Assembly (NCBI GenBank): GCA_039888615.1
Contig: JBDQQS010000006.1
Source of the DNA: Flavimaribacter sp039888615
Lineage (GTDB): Bacteria > Pseudomonadota > Alphaproteobacteria > Rhizobiales > Rhizobiaceae
Strand: one strand, 5' to 3'
Length of the DNA: 64,000 nt
Numbering within the stretch: position 1 is the stretch's first letter; the number at the start of each line of letters is the position of its first letter. Positions 16,028 through 24,740 of the stretch are shown in pieces. The notes beneath the pieces were generated by a model, which was given only the letters and a program-made list of their open reading frames with translations, had not been told where the DNA came from and ran no database searches. The translations under genes were made by a program, and so were the position numbers.

Positions 16028-17008
16028 TCACTTGCAGATCGGCAATTCCAGCGGCGGTTGTTTTGGAAGCGACTGACGCCATTCATTGATGATCGGCTGG
16101 AGGGTTCTTTTGGGCCAGAACTTCGGCGCCTTGATTTCTTTCAGACATGATGCGTTCCAGTACAGCCCGGCGCGCGACAGGGATTTCCGTTTCTTGACCG
16201 CGTTCGCCACGGCGTCGATGTCGCCGGATTCAGGGTAGATGTAGAGCGTCGTCGGATTTCCCTCCACCAGGGAAAGAATTTCCCTGGAAGCAGACTGCGA
16301 CCATGTCGTGCACCCATTGCTGCGCCCGCCGGTGTAGTTCACCAGTTTGCCGTAAGGCACATAGCCTTCCTTGTCGGCATAGGGGCTTTTCGGATTCTTG
16401 TAACGGCACTGCCATTTCAGGAAAACGGCCGGATGCCCGCCGATCGCCCGCTCTCTGGCGTTCGCCGTGTCGCCTTCCCCGTCAAACAGCAGGAAGGTGC
16501 GATGGAACGGTTGTCGTTTGCCGGACTGGCTGTAGTAGCCCTTGAAGGAGGTCCTCGTTTCGGCAGTGACGTAGGAGCCGCCGGCGGTCAGTTTCGATCC
16601 CTCAGCATTGCTGAAATTCTTCGCGCACTGCCGTCCGTTCGAAAAATTTGCGCGTTGCAGTTTGCGACCGTTGCCATAGCCCGACGAAACCGCGCGGAAT
16701 GTCTTTTGTCGCTCGCAAATAACGTAAAACCGCTGACCTGGCGCGCCGTTGCGCGATGTGCTCGGGCGCGTGGCGTCCTTTGCAAGGTAACAGGGATTTC
16801 TGACTTCGCCCTGGCGCAGCTTCTGCTGGTAGAGGGCGCGCGCCCTCTCAAGAACGACAGGCGCAATCTGGCCTTCGCCCGTGCCGACATGTTTTTGCAG
16901 CCAGGCCGGAATAGCCGAGCTCGACGCTGCAGCAAAAGACGGCGGCGAGCCAGACAGGGCCGTGAAGACAAAGACAACAGCGGCGAGACGGAGCGAATTC
17001 AACAGCAT
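16028..17008 (-). CDS. Secreted murein L,D-transpeptidase catalytic domain (YkuD-type) protein
   Basis: A 326-residue exported protein with an N-terminal hydrophobic signal (LLNSLRLAAVVFVFTALSG, then SFAAASSS). The C-terminal half carries the catalytic cysteine in TGGRSNGCTTWS near residue 240, the hallmark of the divergent YkuD-like family found in proteobacterial cell-wall enzymes. I use the ATG at 17008 with AGGAG upstream; the frame extends to 17095 but adds 29 non-signal residues. Expected role: peptidoglycan cross-linking or attachment in the periplasm. A second, unrelated L,D-transpeptidase lies at 62000. Confidence 0.78.
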   Translation of the reverse strand: MLLNSLRLAAVVFVFTALSGSPPSFAAASSSAIPAWLQKHVGTGEGQIAPVVLERARALYQQKLRQGEVRNPCYLAKDATRPSTSRNGAPGQRFYVICERQKTFRAVSSGYGNGRKLQRANFSNGRQCAKNFSNAEGSKLTAGGSYVTAETRTSFKGYYSQSGKRQPFHRTFLLFDGEGDTANARERAIGGHPAVFLKWQCRYKNPKSPYADKEGYVPYGKLVNYTGGRSNGCTTWSQSASREILSLVEGNPTTLYIYPESGDIDAVANAVKKRKSLSRAGLYWNASCLKEIKAPKFWPKRTLQPIINEWRQSLPKQPPLELPICK

Positions 17009-17253
17009 CGGACGAATCTCCTGACGGACCATTCTCCGAGTGAACTTAGCACAAATCGTTACCGAAAAGGTTGCAAGGCGGAGGACTTTTGACAAATCGA
17101 GGTCCCGCGAAGCCGTGCAGACCCTTGAGCTCCGGCAGAGCGGATCGGGTGGTTCGCGTCGGCAGGCGACGCTAGAGCAAAACCGGAATGAAAGCGGGAT
17201 GGGTTTGCTCAGGAACCGGGCAATGAGATGGTCGTGTCAGAAATACCGACCGA
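17009..17253. other. Spacer upstream of the L,D-transpeptidase gene
   Basis: About 245 bp between the L,D-transpeptidase start and the small leftward ORF. It should hold the promoter of the transpeptidase, but I see no confident promoter element, terminator or RNA gene. Confidence 0.3.
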
Positions 17254-17418
17254 TCATTCGCTCTCCTTGCTTATGTCGGATGTGTTTCGATCTATGATCT
17301 CGGAATATCCGTAATCGGCAATGAATGACTGGATATCCCTGTTTAGTTTGAAAAGGTTATTCGCGGTTTGTACCAACTCCCTGAGTGTGTAGTCGGTTTC
17401 GGAGTGGTCAAAGCCCAT
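17254..17418 (-). CDS. Putative small acidic helical protein
   Basis: A possible 54-residue protein starting MGFDHSETDYTLRELV, eight bases after the SnoaL-like gene stop on the same strand, with GGAAGTAAG upstream as a plausible ribosome site. It is acidic, mostly helical by composition, and less GC-rich than its neighbours. I know no family for it. It could equally be a chance frame. Confidence 0.35.
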   Translation of the reverse strand: MGFDHSETDYTLRELVQTANNLFKLNRDIQSFIADYGYSEIIDRNTSDISKESE

Positions 17419-17426
17419 GGATAGTC

Positions 17427-17912
17427 TTACTTCCCAAGCGGATGCGGCATGTAGCCGACGAAGCCGGCGATTTTCCAGCGACCGTCCACGCGGCGGCAGA
17501 AATAGAGGGTCTGCCAGTTGAGCAGCTCGGACGATCCGTCCGGCTTTGCGATCCGTCCGTTGAACTTCTTGTGCAGCACGGCCTTGTCGCCGTCGACATC
17601 GATGTCGCGCATGTTGGTGATGCGGAACATGGCGTCGCGCAGCGGCTCGGCGAACTCGGTTTTCGCCGTTTCCCCAGCCTGCCGCAGCCACTCGTCGCGG
17701 TAGATCTCCAGGCGCGGGAACTGGAGCCGCCAGGCGTCGGCGTCGTTGAGGAAGTGGGCGTGCATGCCGAAGAAGCTCTCGGCGATGAAATCGTCCTCCA
17801 CCATGGACCAGTCGCGGGCGATGAAGGCGTCGATATCGCGCCGGACCAGCATTTCCCAAAGGAAGTGGCGGTCGGCGTCGCCCTCCGGAAAAGGGTTTCT
17901 GTCGTATTGCAT
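17427..17912 (-). CDS. SnoaL/NTF2-like protein
   Basis: A 161-residue cone-shaped NTF2/SnoaL-like fold: an N-terminal helix pair with FIARDWSMVEDDFI, a central DMRDIDVDGDKAVLHKKF strand set, and the closing WQTLYFCRRVDGRWKIAGFVGYMP sheet. Such proteins serve as small isomerases, hydrolases or dimerisation modules. It follows the D-threonine-aldolase-like gene by 13 bp on the same strand, so the two probably form one leftward transcript with the SDR. A similar domain forms the N-terminus of the flavin monooxygenase at 21656-23434. Confidence 0.75.
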   Translation of the reverse strand: MQYDRNPFPEGDADRHFLWEMLVRRDIDAFIARDWSMVEDDFIAESFFGMHAHFLNDADAWRLQFPRLEIYRDEWLRQAGETAKTEFAEPLRDAMFRITNMRDIDVDGDKAVLHKKFNGRIAKPDGSSELLNWQTLYFCRRVDGRWKIAGFVGYMPHPLGK

Positions 17913-17925
17913 GAGGCCTCTCCGT

Positions 17926-18984
17926 TCAGGTCACCTTGCCGCGGGCGGCGACGGGCAGCCGGGCGATCACCTCTCCGTCCTCGATCAGGTTCACCTCATC
18001 GAAGAGATTGGTCACAACGCAGACATGGTTGGGAATGACGCGCACCTTGTCGCCGATCTTCGGCTTTTCGGCGCATTGCGACACGTCGACCATGCCGTGT
18101 TCCTCGTTGAGGCCGGTGATGATCGCATCCGGATATTCCACGATATGGCCGTGGCCGGGGGCAGGGCACGTGTCGGCGGCGAGCGCCTTCGAGCCGGCGT
18201 CGATGATGGCGCGGTTCTCGGTCGGGCGGCTGACGACGGTTGCGAGCACCGTGAGCGCGCAGTCGTCGTGCGTACCGTGGCCGAAGGCCACCTGCATGCG
18301 ATCGGAATAAATGTAGGTTCCCGGACGATGTTCGGTAGCGGCCTTGACCTCGCTGACCGAGTAGAAATCAGGCGTGCCGCCGTTTGATACGCGCGGGCAG
18401 GGGATGCCGGCTTCAGCCAAAGTTTCGATGGCCGCCGCAAGCCACTGATTGACGTCCGCCCTTTGGTCGCGCGGCGGGTAGGTCATAAGCCCGCCGAAAG
18501 CGAGGCTGTCGGCCGCCTCGATGCGGCGGGCAAGCTCCAGCACTTGCCCGGGCGACTGCGCGCCGCAGCGATCGGCGCCCGTATCGCATTCGATGATGAC
18601 GGTCAGCGGCGATTTGGAACCGGCGAATGTTTCTGCGTACCCGTCAACGACTGCGTTGCTGTCGGCGGCGACGGAGAGCGTCACCCGCCGGTGCAGGTTT
18701 TTCAGCCTCTCGAGCTTTTGCCGGCCGATGATATTGTAGGAAATGAAAATATCCTTCAGTCCGGCGTCGGCCATGACCTCGGCCTCGCCCAGCTTCTGGC
18801 AGGTGAGGCCAACGGCGCCAAGCTCCACCTGCCGGTGTGCGAAGAGCGGAAGCTTGTGGGTCTTGATATGCGGCCTGAGCGCAAGGCCGTGCTTGTCGGC
18901 ATAGGCTTGCGCTTTTCGAAGATTGGCGTCGGCGATCGACTGGTCGATGATGACGGCCGGCGTATCGACTTCACAGAAATTCAA
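17926..18984 (-). CDS. D-threonine aldolase / DSD1-type PLP-dependent enzyme
   Basis: A fold-type III (alanine racemase-like) PLP enzyme of 352 residues. The PLP lysine is in RPHIKTHK near residue 35. The C-terminal IPNHVCVVTNLFDEV carries the His/Cys metal-site region of the D-threonine aldolase / D-serine dehydratase group. The only start that fits is a TTG at 18984 preceded by GGAGG eight bases away. It would cleave or dehydrate a D-beta-hydroxy amino acid. It sits between an SDR and a SnoaL-like gene, and a RidA protein is encoded divergently. That fits an enzyme whose imine products need RidA. Confidence 0.85.
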   Translation of the reverse strand: MNFCEVDTPAVIIDQSIADANLRKAQAYADKHGLALRPHIKTHKLPLFAHRQVELGAVGLTCQKLGEAEVMADAGLKDIFISYNIIGRQKLERLKNLHRRVTLSVAADSNAVVDGYAETFAGSKSPLTVIIECDTGADRCGAQSPGQVLELARRIEAADSLAFGGLMTYPPRDQRADVNQWLAAAIETLAEAGIPCPRVSNGGTPDFYSVSEVKAATEHRPGTYIYSDRMQVAFGHGTHDDCALTVLATVVSRPTENRAIIDAGSKALAADTCPAPGHGHIVEYPDAIITGLNEEHGMVDVSQCAEKPKIGDKVRVIPNHVCVVTNLFDEVNLIEDGEVIARLPVAARGKVT

Positions 18985-19016
18985 GGCGTGTCCTCCAGGC
19001 GAAAGCCGCTTTGCGG

Positions 19017-19772
19017 TCAATCCGAAATCAGTTCGAGAAAAGGCAGGTTGCCGCCCGTCAGGCCTGCGTCGACGGGAACCGAGGCGCCTGTGACGCCGCT
19101 CGCCCAGGGCGAGGCGAGAAAGGCGATCGTTCGCGCGACCTCCGCCGGTTCGACCAGCCGGCCGAGTGGATACAGACGCCGGACCTTGTCCATGATTTCC
19201 GGCTTCTCCTCGATGCGGTGCGTCCAGGCGTTTGTCATGATCGAGCCGGGAACCACGACGTTTGCGCGGATGCCGTTGCGGCCTTCTTCCGTGGCGATCG
19301 CCCGCATCCAGGCCTGCAGCGCGGCCTTCGCGGCGGAATAGGCCGGATTGCCGAAATGGGCGAGCGCATTGACGGACGAGACGAACACGAAGGCCGAGCC
19401 GCCGGGCTGGTTGCGCATGGCCGGAATGAGGGCGCGCGACAGGAGCGCGGCGCCGCGAAAATTCAGGTCCATCTCGTGGGCGAGATTGTCGGGCGTGATG
19501 TCGGCCAGGGTTTCGGCGCGCGTCCAGCCGGCGTTGGATATGACGGCGGCGGGCGGGCCGTCTTCGCAAATCGCCTTTGCGGCCTTTTCAACCGCTGCAT
19601 CGTCGGCGAGATCGAAATACAATGCGCGGGCGATCGCCGGCGAGGAGAGATTGGCGCCCTCGACGTCGCAGCCGATCACCCGGGCGTTGAGATCGCCCAG
19701 ACACGCGACAAGCGCGGTTCCCACGCCGCCTCCGGCGCCCGTCACCACCACGTTGCGTCCCTCGAAATTCAT
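19017..19772 (-). CDS. SDR family NAD(P)-dependent oxidoreductase
   Basis: A 251-residue classical short-chain dehydrogenase: cofactor motif TGAGGGVGTAL near residue 8, NAG motif (VISNAGW) near 82, catalytic Ser (FVFVSSVNA) near 133, and YxxxK (YSAAK) near 147. I use the ATG at 19772; the frame reaches 19820. It is the first gene of a leftward unit with the D-threonine-aldolase-like and SnoaL genes and diverges from ridA across a palindromic promoter. It probably interconverts a hydroxy and a keto (or amino-keto) compound in the same pathway. Confidence 0.88.
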   Translation of the reverse strand: MNFEGRNVVVTGAGGGVGTALVACLGDLNARVIGCDVEGANLSSPAIARALYFDLADDAAVEKAAKAICEDGPPAAVISNAGWTRAETLADITPDNLAHEMDLNFRGAALLSRALIPAMRNQPGGSAFVFVSSVNALAHFGNPAYSAAKAALQAWMRAIATEEGRNGIRANVVVPGSIMTNAWTHRIEEKPEIMDKVRRLYPLGRLVEPAEVARTIAFLASPWASGVTGASVPVDAGLTGGNLPFLELISD

Positions 19773-19841
19773 TGCCACCGACTTCGCCAATGCCTCCCCG
19801 ATAACGTACTGCAAAAGCAAGGATGCTGAAAACTATGTAAT

Positions 19842-19874
19842 AAAGCAACACAAATTCGCGAATAATGTTGCTTT
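19842..19874. promoter_or_regulatory. Large palindromic operator between the SDR and ridA genes
   Basis: AAAGCAACA (19842-19850) and TGTTGCTTT (19866-19874) are perfect 9-bp inverted arms around an inner palindrome ATTCGCGAAT (19854-19863). The region is AT-rich and lies in the 221-bp divergent promoter. The regulator is not identified; the RpiR protein at 23468-24424 is the nearest candidate. Confidence 0.55.
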
Positions 19875-19993
19875 CCAACAGAGACTGTTACAAGATTACG
19901 CAGCCCTTCCTGCGTTGGGCGCCCGCAATGATATGGCGACTTGTGGACAGGCGCGGGAAGAGCGAGGAAACGACACCTTGATGGAGACAGACC

Positions 19994-20359
19994 ATGTCTA
20001 AACAGTGCTTCGGCGCGTCCCATGTTCCACTTTCTCCGGCCGTGCGGGCCGGCGACTTTGTCTTCGTGTCCGGCCAGGTTCCGGTGGGCTCCGACGGCGC
20101 TGTCGTCAAGGGCGGCATAGCCGAGCAGACGGGCCAGGTGATGGAAAACGTGAAGGCGGCGCTTGCGCTCGCCGGCTGCGCCATGGAGGATGTCGTCAAG
20201 ACGACCGTATGGCTTGAGGACGCGCGCGACTTCGGCGCCTTCAACAAGGTGTACGGGACCTATTTCCCGGAGAACCCGCCGGCGCGCACGACCGTGGAGT
20301 CGCGCCTGATGATCGACATCAAGATCGAAGTGGAGGCGATGGCCTACAAACCCCTGTAG
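19994..20359 (+). CDS. RidA family (YjgF) enamine/imine deaminase
   Basis: A 121-residue RidA-family trimeric protein: VFVSGQVPVGSDG near residue 25, TGQVMENVKAALALAG in the middle, and the closing PPARTTVESRLMIDIKIEVEA segment with the conserved arginine that holds the substrate carboxylate. RidA proteins hydrolyse reactive 2-aminoacrylate-type imines to keto acids and ammonia. It leads a rightward pair with the amidohydrolase at 20405 (45-bp gap) and faces the SDR/D-threonine-aldolase-like unit, a sensible partner for a PLP enzyme. Confidence 0.9.
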   Translation: MSKQCFGASHVPLSPAVRAGDFVFVSGQVPVGSDGAVVKGGIAEQTGQVMENVKAALALAGCAMEDVVKTTVWLEDARDFGAFNKVYGTYFPENPPARTTVESRLMIDIKIEVEAMAYKPL

Positions 20360-20404
20360 GTCCTGGTCGACGGTAATGGACAGATATTGCGAGAGGAAAC
20401 GCCG

Positions 20405-21649
20405 ATGCCATTCGATCTTCTGATAAAAGGGGGCAGGATGATCGATCCCGCCTCCGGCGTTGACGGCGTCAGGGACATTGGCGTTTCGGGCGACCGGGTT
20501 ACGGCGATCGAAGACGAGCTTTCCGCTGAAAACGCCGCCAAGGTGATCGACGCCGCGGGTTGCATCGTCACGCCCGGCCTCATCGACCTGCACACCCATG
20601 TCTACTGGGGCGGCACATCGCTCGGGATCAACGCAGACCGGCTGGCGGCGGCGAGCGGCACGACCACCTATGTCGACGCCGGCAGCGCCGGCGCCGGCAA
20701 CATGCTCGGTTTCAGAAGCCATGTGATCGAACCCTCCCGGGTGCGCATTCTGGCCTATCTCAATATTTCATTCGCCGGAATCTTCGGCTTCGCCAACCGT
20801 CTGATGGTCGGCGAATGCGTCAACGTCAATCTCTGCGACCCCCGCGAGGCGGTGGCCTGCGTGCGCGAACATTCCGACATCATCGTCGGCATGAAGGTTC
20901 GCTCCGGCAGGATCGCCGGCGGACAGAGCGGCATCGCGCCGGTGGAGATCGCGATCGACGCGGCGGACGCCGTCGGTCTGCCGCTGATGGCGCATATCGA
21001 CGAGCCGCCGCCCGGCCGCCTGCAGGTTCTGCACAGTCTGCGCAAGGGCGACGTGCTGACCCATTGCTTTCGCCCGTTTCCGAATTCGCCGGTCAACGGC
21101 GCTGGCGAAATCCGTGAGGACATGCTGCTGGCGCGCGAGCGCGGCATCATATTCGACATCGGCCACGGCATGGGTTCGTTCGATTTCAGCGTCGCGCGCA
21201 CCATGCTGAAGGAAGGCGTGATGCCGGACGTGATTTCCAGCGACGTGCATCTTCTGTGCGTCGGCGGACCGGCCTTCGACATGCCGGTCTGCATGTCGAA
21301 GCTGATGACGCTGGGCATGCCGATGATGGAAGTGATCCGGGCTTCAACCGAGAAGCCGGCGGACGTGGTGGGTCGGCCCGACCTTGGACGGCTCAATGTC
21401 GGCTCGGTCGCCGATATCAGCGTTCTGCGACTGAAAGCCGGCCAGTTTCCGTATCGGGATTCGACAGGAGCCGAAATCATCGCCAATGAGCGAATCGTCA
21501 GCGATGGCATCGTCGCGGGCGGCGTCTGGCAGCCGAACGAGGCGGGGGATCCCGATCTCGAAACGCCGCCGACGAGCCCGCGCTGCGCGCATACCGAAAT
21601 GGCGCTGAACCATTTCGGCCGGCCCTATACGCGCGCCTGCGACTGCTGA
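20405..21649 (+). CDS. Amidohydrolase/deacetylase family metallohydrolase
   Basis: A 414-residue amidohydrolase-superfamily enzyme of the dihydroorotase/D-aminoacylase-like branch. It has the metal HxH motif DLHTHVYWGG near residue 62, a probable carbamylated lysine in VGMKVR near 163, histidines in LMAHIDEPP and LTHCFRPF, and the catalytic aspartate in ISSDVH near 278. The ATG at 20405 has GAGAGGAAAC upstream. Relatives are annotated as deacetylases or dihydroorotase-like enzymes of uncertain substrate. Together with RidA it suggests hydrolysis of an N-acyl or cyclic amide to free an amine. Confidence 0.85.
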   Translation: MPFDLLIKGGRMIDPASGVDGVRDIGVSGDRVTAIEDELSAENAAKVIDAAGCIVTPGLIDLHTHVYWGGTSLGINADRLAAASGTTTYVDAGSAGAGNMLGFRSHVIEPSRVRILAYLNISFAGIFGFANRLMVGECVNVNLCDPREAVACVREHSDIIVGMKVRSGRIAGGQSGIAPVEIAIDAADAVGLPLMAHIDEPPPGRLQVLHSLRKGDVLTHCFRPFPNSPVNGAGEIREDMLLARERGIIFDIGHGMGSFDFSVARTMLKEGVMPDVISSDVHLLCVGGPAFDMPVCMSKLMTLGMPMMEVIRASTEKPADVVGRPDLGRLNVGSVADISVLRLKAGQFPYRDSTGAEIIANERIVSDGIVAGGVWQPNEAGDPDLETPPTSPRCAHTEMALNHFGRPYTRACDC

Positions 21650-21655
21650 AACTCT

Positions 21656-23434
21656 TTATGACGGACGCTGATAGACCGGCGTCTCGACGCCTTCCAAGCG
21701 CGCCTTGAGCTGCAGCGCGAGGAATTTCGAATAGAACCGCGATAACGCCAGATTGCCGCCGTGGAACCAGAGCGCTTCGTGCGCCGTCGGTTTCCACATA
21801 TTGCGCAGTTCTCCCTGCCATGGACCGGGGTCGTTGCGCACGCCGGATCCGACGCCCCAGCAGGGGCCCACGCTGTCGGCGGTCTCCCGGTCGACGATTT
21901 CAGCCACCGTCTCGTGCATGGATTCGTATCCGGTGCACAGGATGATCACGTCGAAGGGACGTTCGTCGCCGTCCGCGAAACGGATGCCTTCGGGCGTCAG
22001 CGTTTCGATGTCGACGCCGCTCTTCACCTTCACCTTGCCGTCGATGATGAGGTCGCTGGCGCCGACGTCGATATAATAGCCGGACCCCGTGCGGTAGGCC
22101 TTCATCATGAGGCCAGTTTCGTCCGGACCAAAATCGATGGCGAAACCGGAGGCGGAAAGCCGATCGTAGAAGTCGGCGTCGCGTTTGCGGATCCGGTCGT
22201 AGAGCGCCTTTTGGATCGGCGGCTGGGTCGCGAAGGGGATGGAGGCTGACAGGTAGTCGGCCTTTTCGGTGGTGAGGCCCCTCGCGACGGCGGCTTCGGA
22301 ATAGATCTCGAAGCCCATTTCCATCAGCGTGTCGGATTTGACCACGGTCGTCGGCGCGCGCTGGATCATGGTGACGTCGGCGCCGCTTTCCCAAAGATCG
22401 ACGCTGACGTCGTGTCCGGAGCTCGCGGCGCCGATGACGGCGACCGTTTTGCCCTGGAAATCGTCGCCCGCGGTGTATTGGCTGGAATGGATGATTTCAC
22501 CTTTGAACTGGTCCTTGCCCGGCAGGTCGATCCAGCGCGGCGGACCGTAGGCCCCGGTGGCGAAGACAAGCTGCCTGGGCTTAAGGACTACCTTCTCGCC
22601 GTCGCGGTCGAGTTCGACCGTCCACTCTTTCCTGTCCGCGTCCCAGGACGCGCCGGTGCAGGTTGTCGAGGCCCAGTAATTGAGCTCCATGACCTTGGCG
22701 TACATTTCCAGCCAGTCGCCCATCTGGTCCTTCGGCGTGAAGACCGGCCAGTGCTCCGGGAAGGGGAGGTAGGGCATATGGTCGTACCAGACCGGATCAT
22801 GCAGCACGAGCGTGCGATAGCGGTTGCGCCAGGAGTCGCCCGCCTTCGTGTTCTTTTCGACGATGATGGTCGAAACGCCGAGCCGTTTCAGGCGCGCGCC
22901 GAGCGCCATGCCGCCCTGGCCGCCGCCGATGATCAGGCAGTAGGGTTGCACCGTTGAACCGAGGTCGCGCTCTTCGCGGGCGCGGGCTTCCGACCAGGTT
23001 TCGCGATCCGGGTCGGCCTTGTGAACGACGCCGAGCGGTCGTGTCACGCCCTTTCGTTCCTCGAAACCCGCCAGATCCGTCATCGACGTGAACAGCGTGT
23101 GGCAGCGCCCGTTCACCAGCCGCACGACGCCCAGGCCATGAGCGACGGCCGTTTCGAAGGTAAACCAGCCTTCGACCTTGTCGCCGCCGACGCTGACCTC
23201 TTCGGTCAGCGTCCATCCGGACGGTTTCGCAGACCCAAGTGTTGCGCGCAGCATGTCGGCGATCGCTGCCTTTCCCTCCATCGTCTTGATGTTCCAGGTG
23301 AAGGTCAGCAGGTCGCGCCAGTAGCACTCGTCCTGAAACAGGTCCACGGCGTCGTCGATGTCGCCCTCGTCCAGAGCAGCTGCGAATGATTTCAGCCAGT
23401 TGGTGATTTGAGCGGCCGGCGCCTTATCGAGCAT
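21656..23434 (-). CDS. Flavin-containing monooxygenase with N-terminal SnoaL-like domain
   Basis: A 592-residue two-part enzyme. Residues about 1-125 form a SnoaL/NTF2-like domain (FAAALDEGDIDDAVDLFQ). From about 165 it is a class B flavin monooxygenase with the FAD motif CLIIGGGQGGMALGARL, the NADPH motif VAVIGAASSGHDVSVDL near 340 and the late VIILCTGYES (ATG-like) motif near 515. It resembles the YUCCA/FMO group that hydroxylates amines, sulfides or indolic keto acids. It lies in a leftward pair downstream of the RpiR regulator. The domain fusion is known in bacterial genomes; the substrate is not evident. Confidence 0.88.
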   Translation of the reverse strand: MLDKAPAAQITNWLKSFAAALDEGDIDDAVDLFQDECYWRDLLTFTWNIKTMEGKAAIADMLRATLGSAKPSGWTLTEEVSVGGDKVEGWFTFETAVAHGLGVVRLVNGRCHTLFTSMTDLAGFEERKGVTRPLGVVHKADPDRETWSEARAREERDLGSTVQPYCLIIGGGQGGMALGARLKRLGVSTIIVEKNTKAGDSWRNRYRTLVLHDPVWYDHMPYLPFPEHWPVFTPKDQMGDWLEMYAKVMELNYWASTTCTGASWDADRKEWTVELDRDGEKVVLKPRQLVFATGAYGPPRWIDLPGKDQFKGEIIHSSQYTAGDDFQGKTVAVIGAASSGHDVSVDLWESGADVTMIQRAPTTVVKSDTLMEMGFEIYSEAAVARGLTTEKADYLSASIPFATQPPIQKALYDRIRKRDADFYDRLSASGFAIDFGPDETGLMMKAYRTGSGYYIDVGASDLIIDGKVKVKSGVDIETLTPEGIRFADGDERPFDVIILCTGYESMHETVAEIVDRETADSVGPCWGVGSGVRNDPGPWQGELRNMWKPTAHEALWFHGGNLALSRFYSKFLALQLKARLEGVETPVYQRPS

Positions 23435-23467
23435 GGCGAATTCTCCTGATACCCAGACGGTTTGTAT

Positions 23468-24424
23468 TCAGTCCCCGAGGGGCTCCAGTTCGTTGCCGCC
23501 GCGATGGGTCAGCACATTGTATTTGATCCGGCGCAGCGTCTCCTGTGCGTCGTCGCCCAACTTATAGCCGGCGGCCACAGCCATCAGGTCGATCGCCGCA
23601 AGGAAGGCGAAGCGCGAGGCCGTGGGCTTAAGCGTGTCGGGAAATTCCGGCACGCCGATCGTAAGCTCCACGTCGCATATGGCGGCGAGTTCGCTGTTCG
23701 GCGCAGTGATGCAGATCGTTGCGGCGCGGTAGTGCTTGGCGAGTTCGACCGCCTCGATGACCTCGCGCGTACGGCCCGTCGCGGATATTGCGATGACCAC
23801 GTCGTTCGGCTTCAGCGTCGACGCCGTCATGCGCATCAGATAGGGATCGCTGTGGGCGGTCACCGAGAGACCATAGCGGAACAGGCGGTGCTGGGTTTCC
23901 TGGGCAAGCGACGAGGAACTGCCGCCGAGGCCGAAGACCGTGATCTGGCGCGCTTTTGTAATAAGGTCGGCGGCCCGTTCGATGCGCGCCGGATTGAGCT
24001 GTCTTTCGGCTTCGGCCAGCGCGTGGCGCGCCTCGCCGAAAACCGCGGACCAGAACGGCATGCGGTTTTCGCTGCTGGCTGTCGGCGGCTTGGTGAGGTA
24101 GAGCGCTCCGACGACGAGGCTCTGCGCCAGCTTCAGCTTGAAATCGCGCACGCCCTCGCAGCCGATGGCGCGGCAAAAGCGGGTGACCGTCGGCTCGCTG
24201 ACGCTGGCGCGATGGGCAAGCGCAGCATTGGATGCGTCAACCGCGAATTTCACGTCTTCCAGCACCGCGTCGGCGACGCGCCGCTCGGCCGGCCGCAGGT
24301 CGCCGTAGTTGTCCTTGATCTGCGATATGATGTCGGGAATGCGTCTGGCCTGCCCGAACTCGCCCGTATGGCGCGCCCGGGCGTCGTCCTTCTCGTCATG
24401 ATCCTGACCGAGCGCTTCCGTCAT
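23468..24424 (-). CDS. MurR/RpiR family transcriptional regulator
   Basis: A 318-residue regulator with an N-terminal RpiR helix-turn-helix (about residues 28-105, containing HRASVSEPTVTRFCRAIGC) and a C-terminal SIS domain (about 150-280, with VFGLGGSSSSLAQE and AISATGRTREVIE). SIS domains bind phosphosugars or related ligands. GGGAG lies just before the ATG. It diverges from the ABC transporter genes at 24741 and precedes the FMO gene, so it likely controls both. A palindrome in the intergenic region may be its operator. Confidence 0.88.
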   Translation of the reverse strand: MTEALGQDHDEKDDARARHTGEFGQARRIPDIISQIKDNYGDLRPAERRVADAVLEDVKFAVDASNAALAHRASVSEPTVTRFCRAIGCEGVRDFKLKLAQSLVVGALYLTKPPTASSENRMPFWSAVFGEARHALAEAERQLNPARIERAADLITKARQITVFGLGGSSSSLAQETQHRLFRYGLSVTAHSDPYLMRMTASTLKPNDVVIAISATGRTREVIEAVELAKHYRAATICITAPNSELAAICDVELTIGVPEFPDTLKPTASRFAFLAAIDLMAVAAGYKLGDDAQETLRRIKYNVLTHRGGNELEPLGD

Positions 24425-24622
24425 GGGTTTCTCCCTTCGCTTGCGGCGCCTGTGACTCTACACGTGAAAGTCTATCATTCCGGCTGGATATCCCTGCAAT
24501 GGAGAAACTCCGATTTCAGGGGAAAACAGCGGAAAAATTGGCGTTTGTCCGAAGCTGTGTAGGAAACTAACATAAATGAATTTCCCAGAGAACCCTAGAA
24601 ATGGTGGCTTTTCATAGGCAGA

Positions 24623-24661
24623 GTTGAAGTTTTCAACCATTTGGTCGGCTTCAGCTTGACA
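24623..24661 (+). promoter_or_regulatory. Palindrome and -35-like element before the taurine-type ABC operon
   Basis: GTTGAAGTTTTCAAC (24623-24637) is a perfect palindrome with a three-base centre. It lies just upstream of TTGACA (24656-24661), a consensus -35. A convincing -10 is not visible at the right distance (best is a weak CAAACT 17 bases on). The 316-bp region between the RpiR and ABC genes is AT-rich. RpiR binding is inferred. Confidence 0.4.
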
Positions 24662-24740
24662 GGTAAGTAGGATAGTTACAAACTGCTTTGGGTGGATTTG
24701 GACAAACGGCAGATTGCCTTGAGAGGGTTCAGGGAATTTC

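Noticed and set aside
23462..24562. 366-residue plus-strand ORF
   Set aside because: Antisense to the RpiR regulator gene; a codon-bias shadow of a GC-rich gene.
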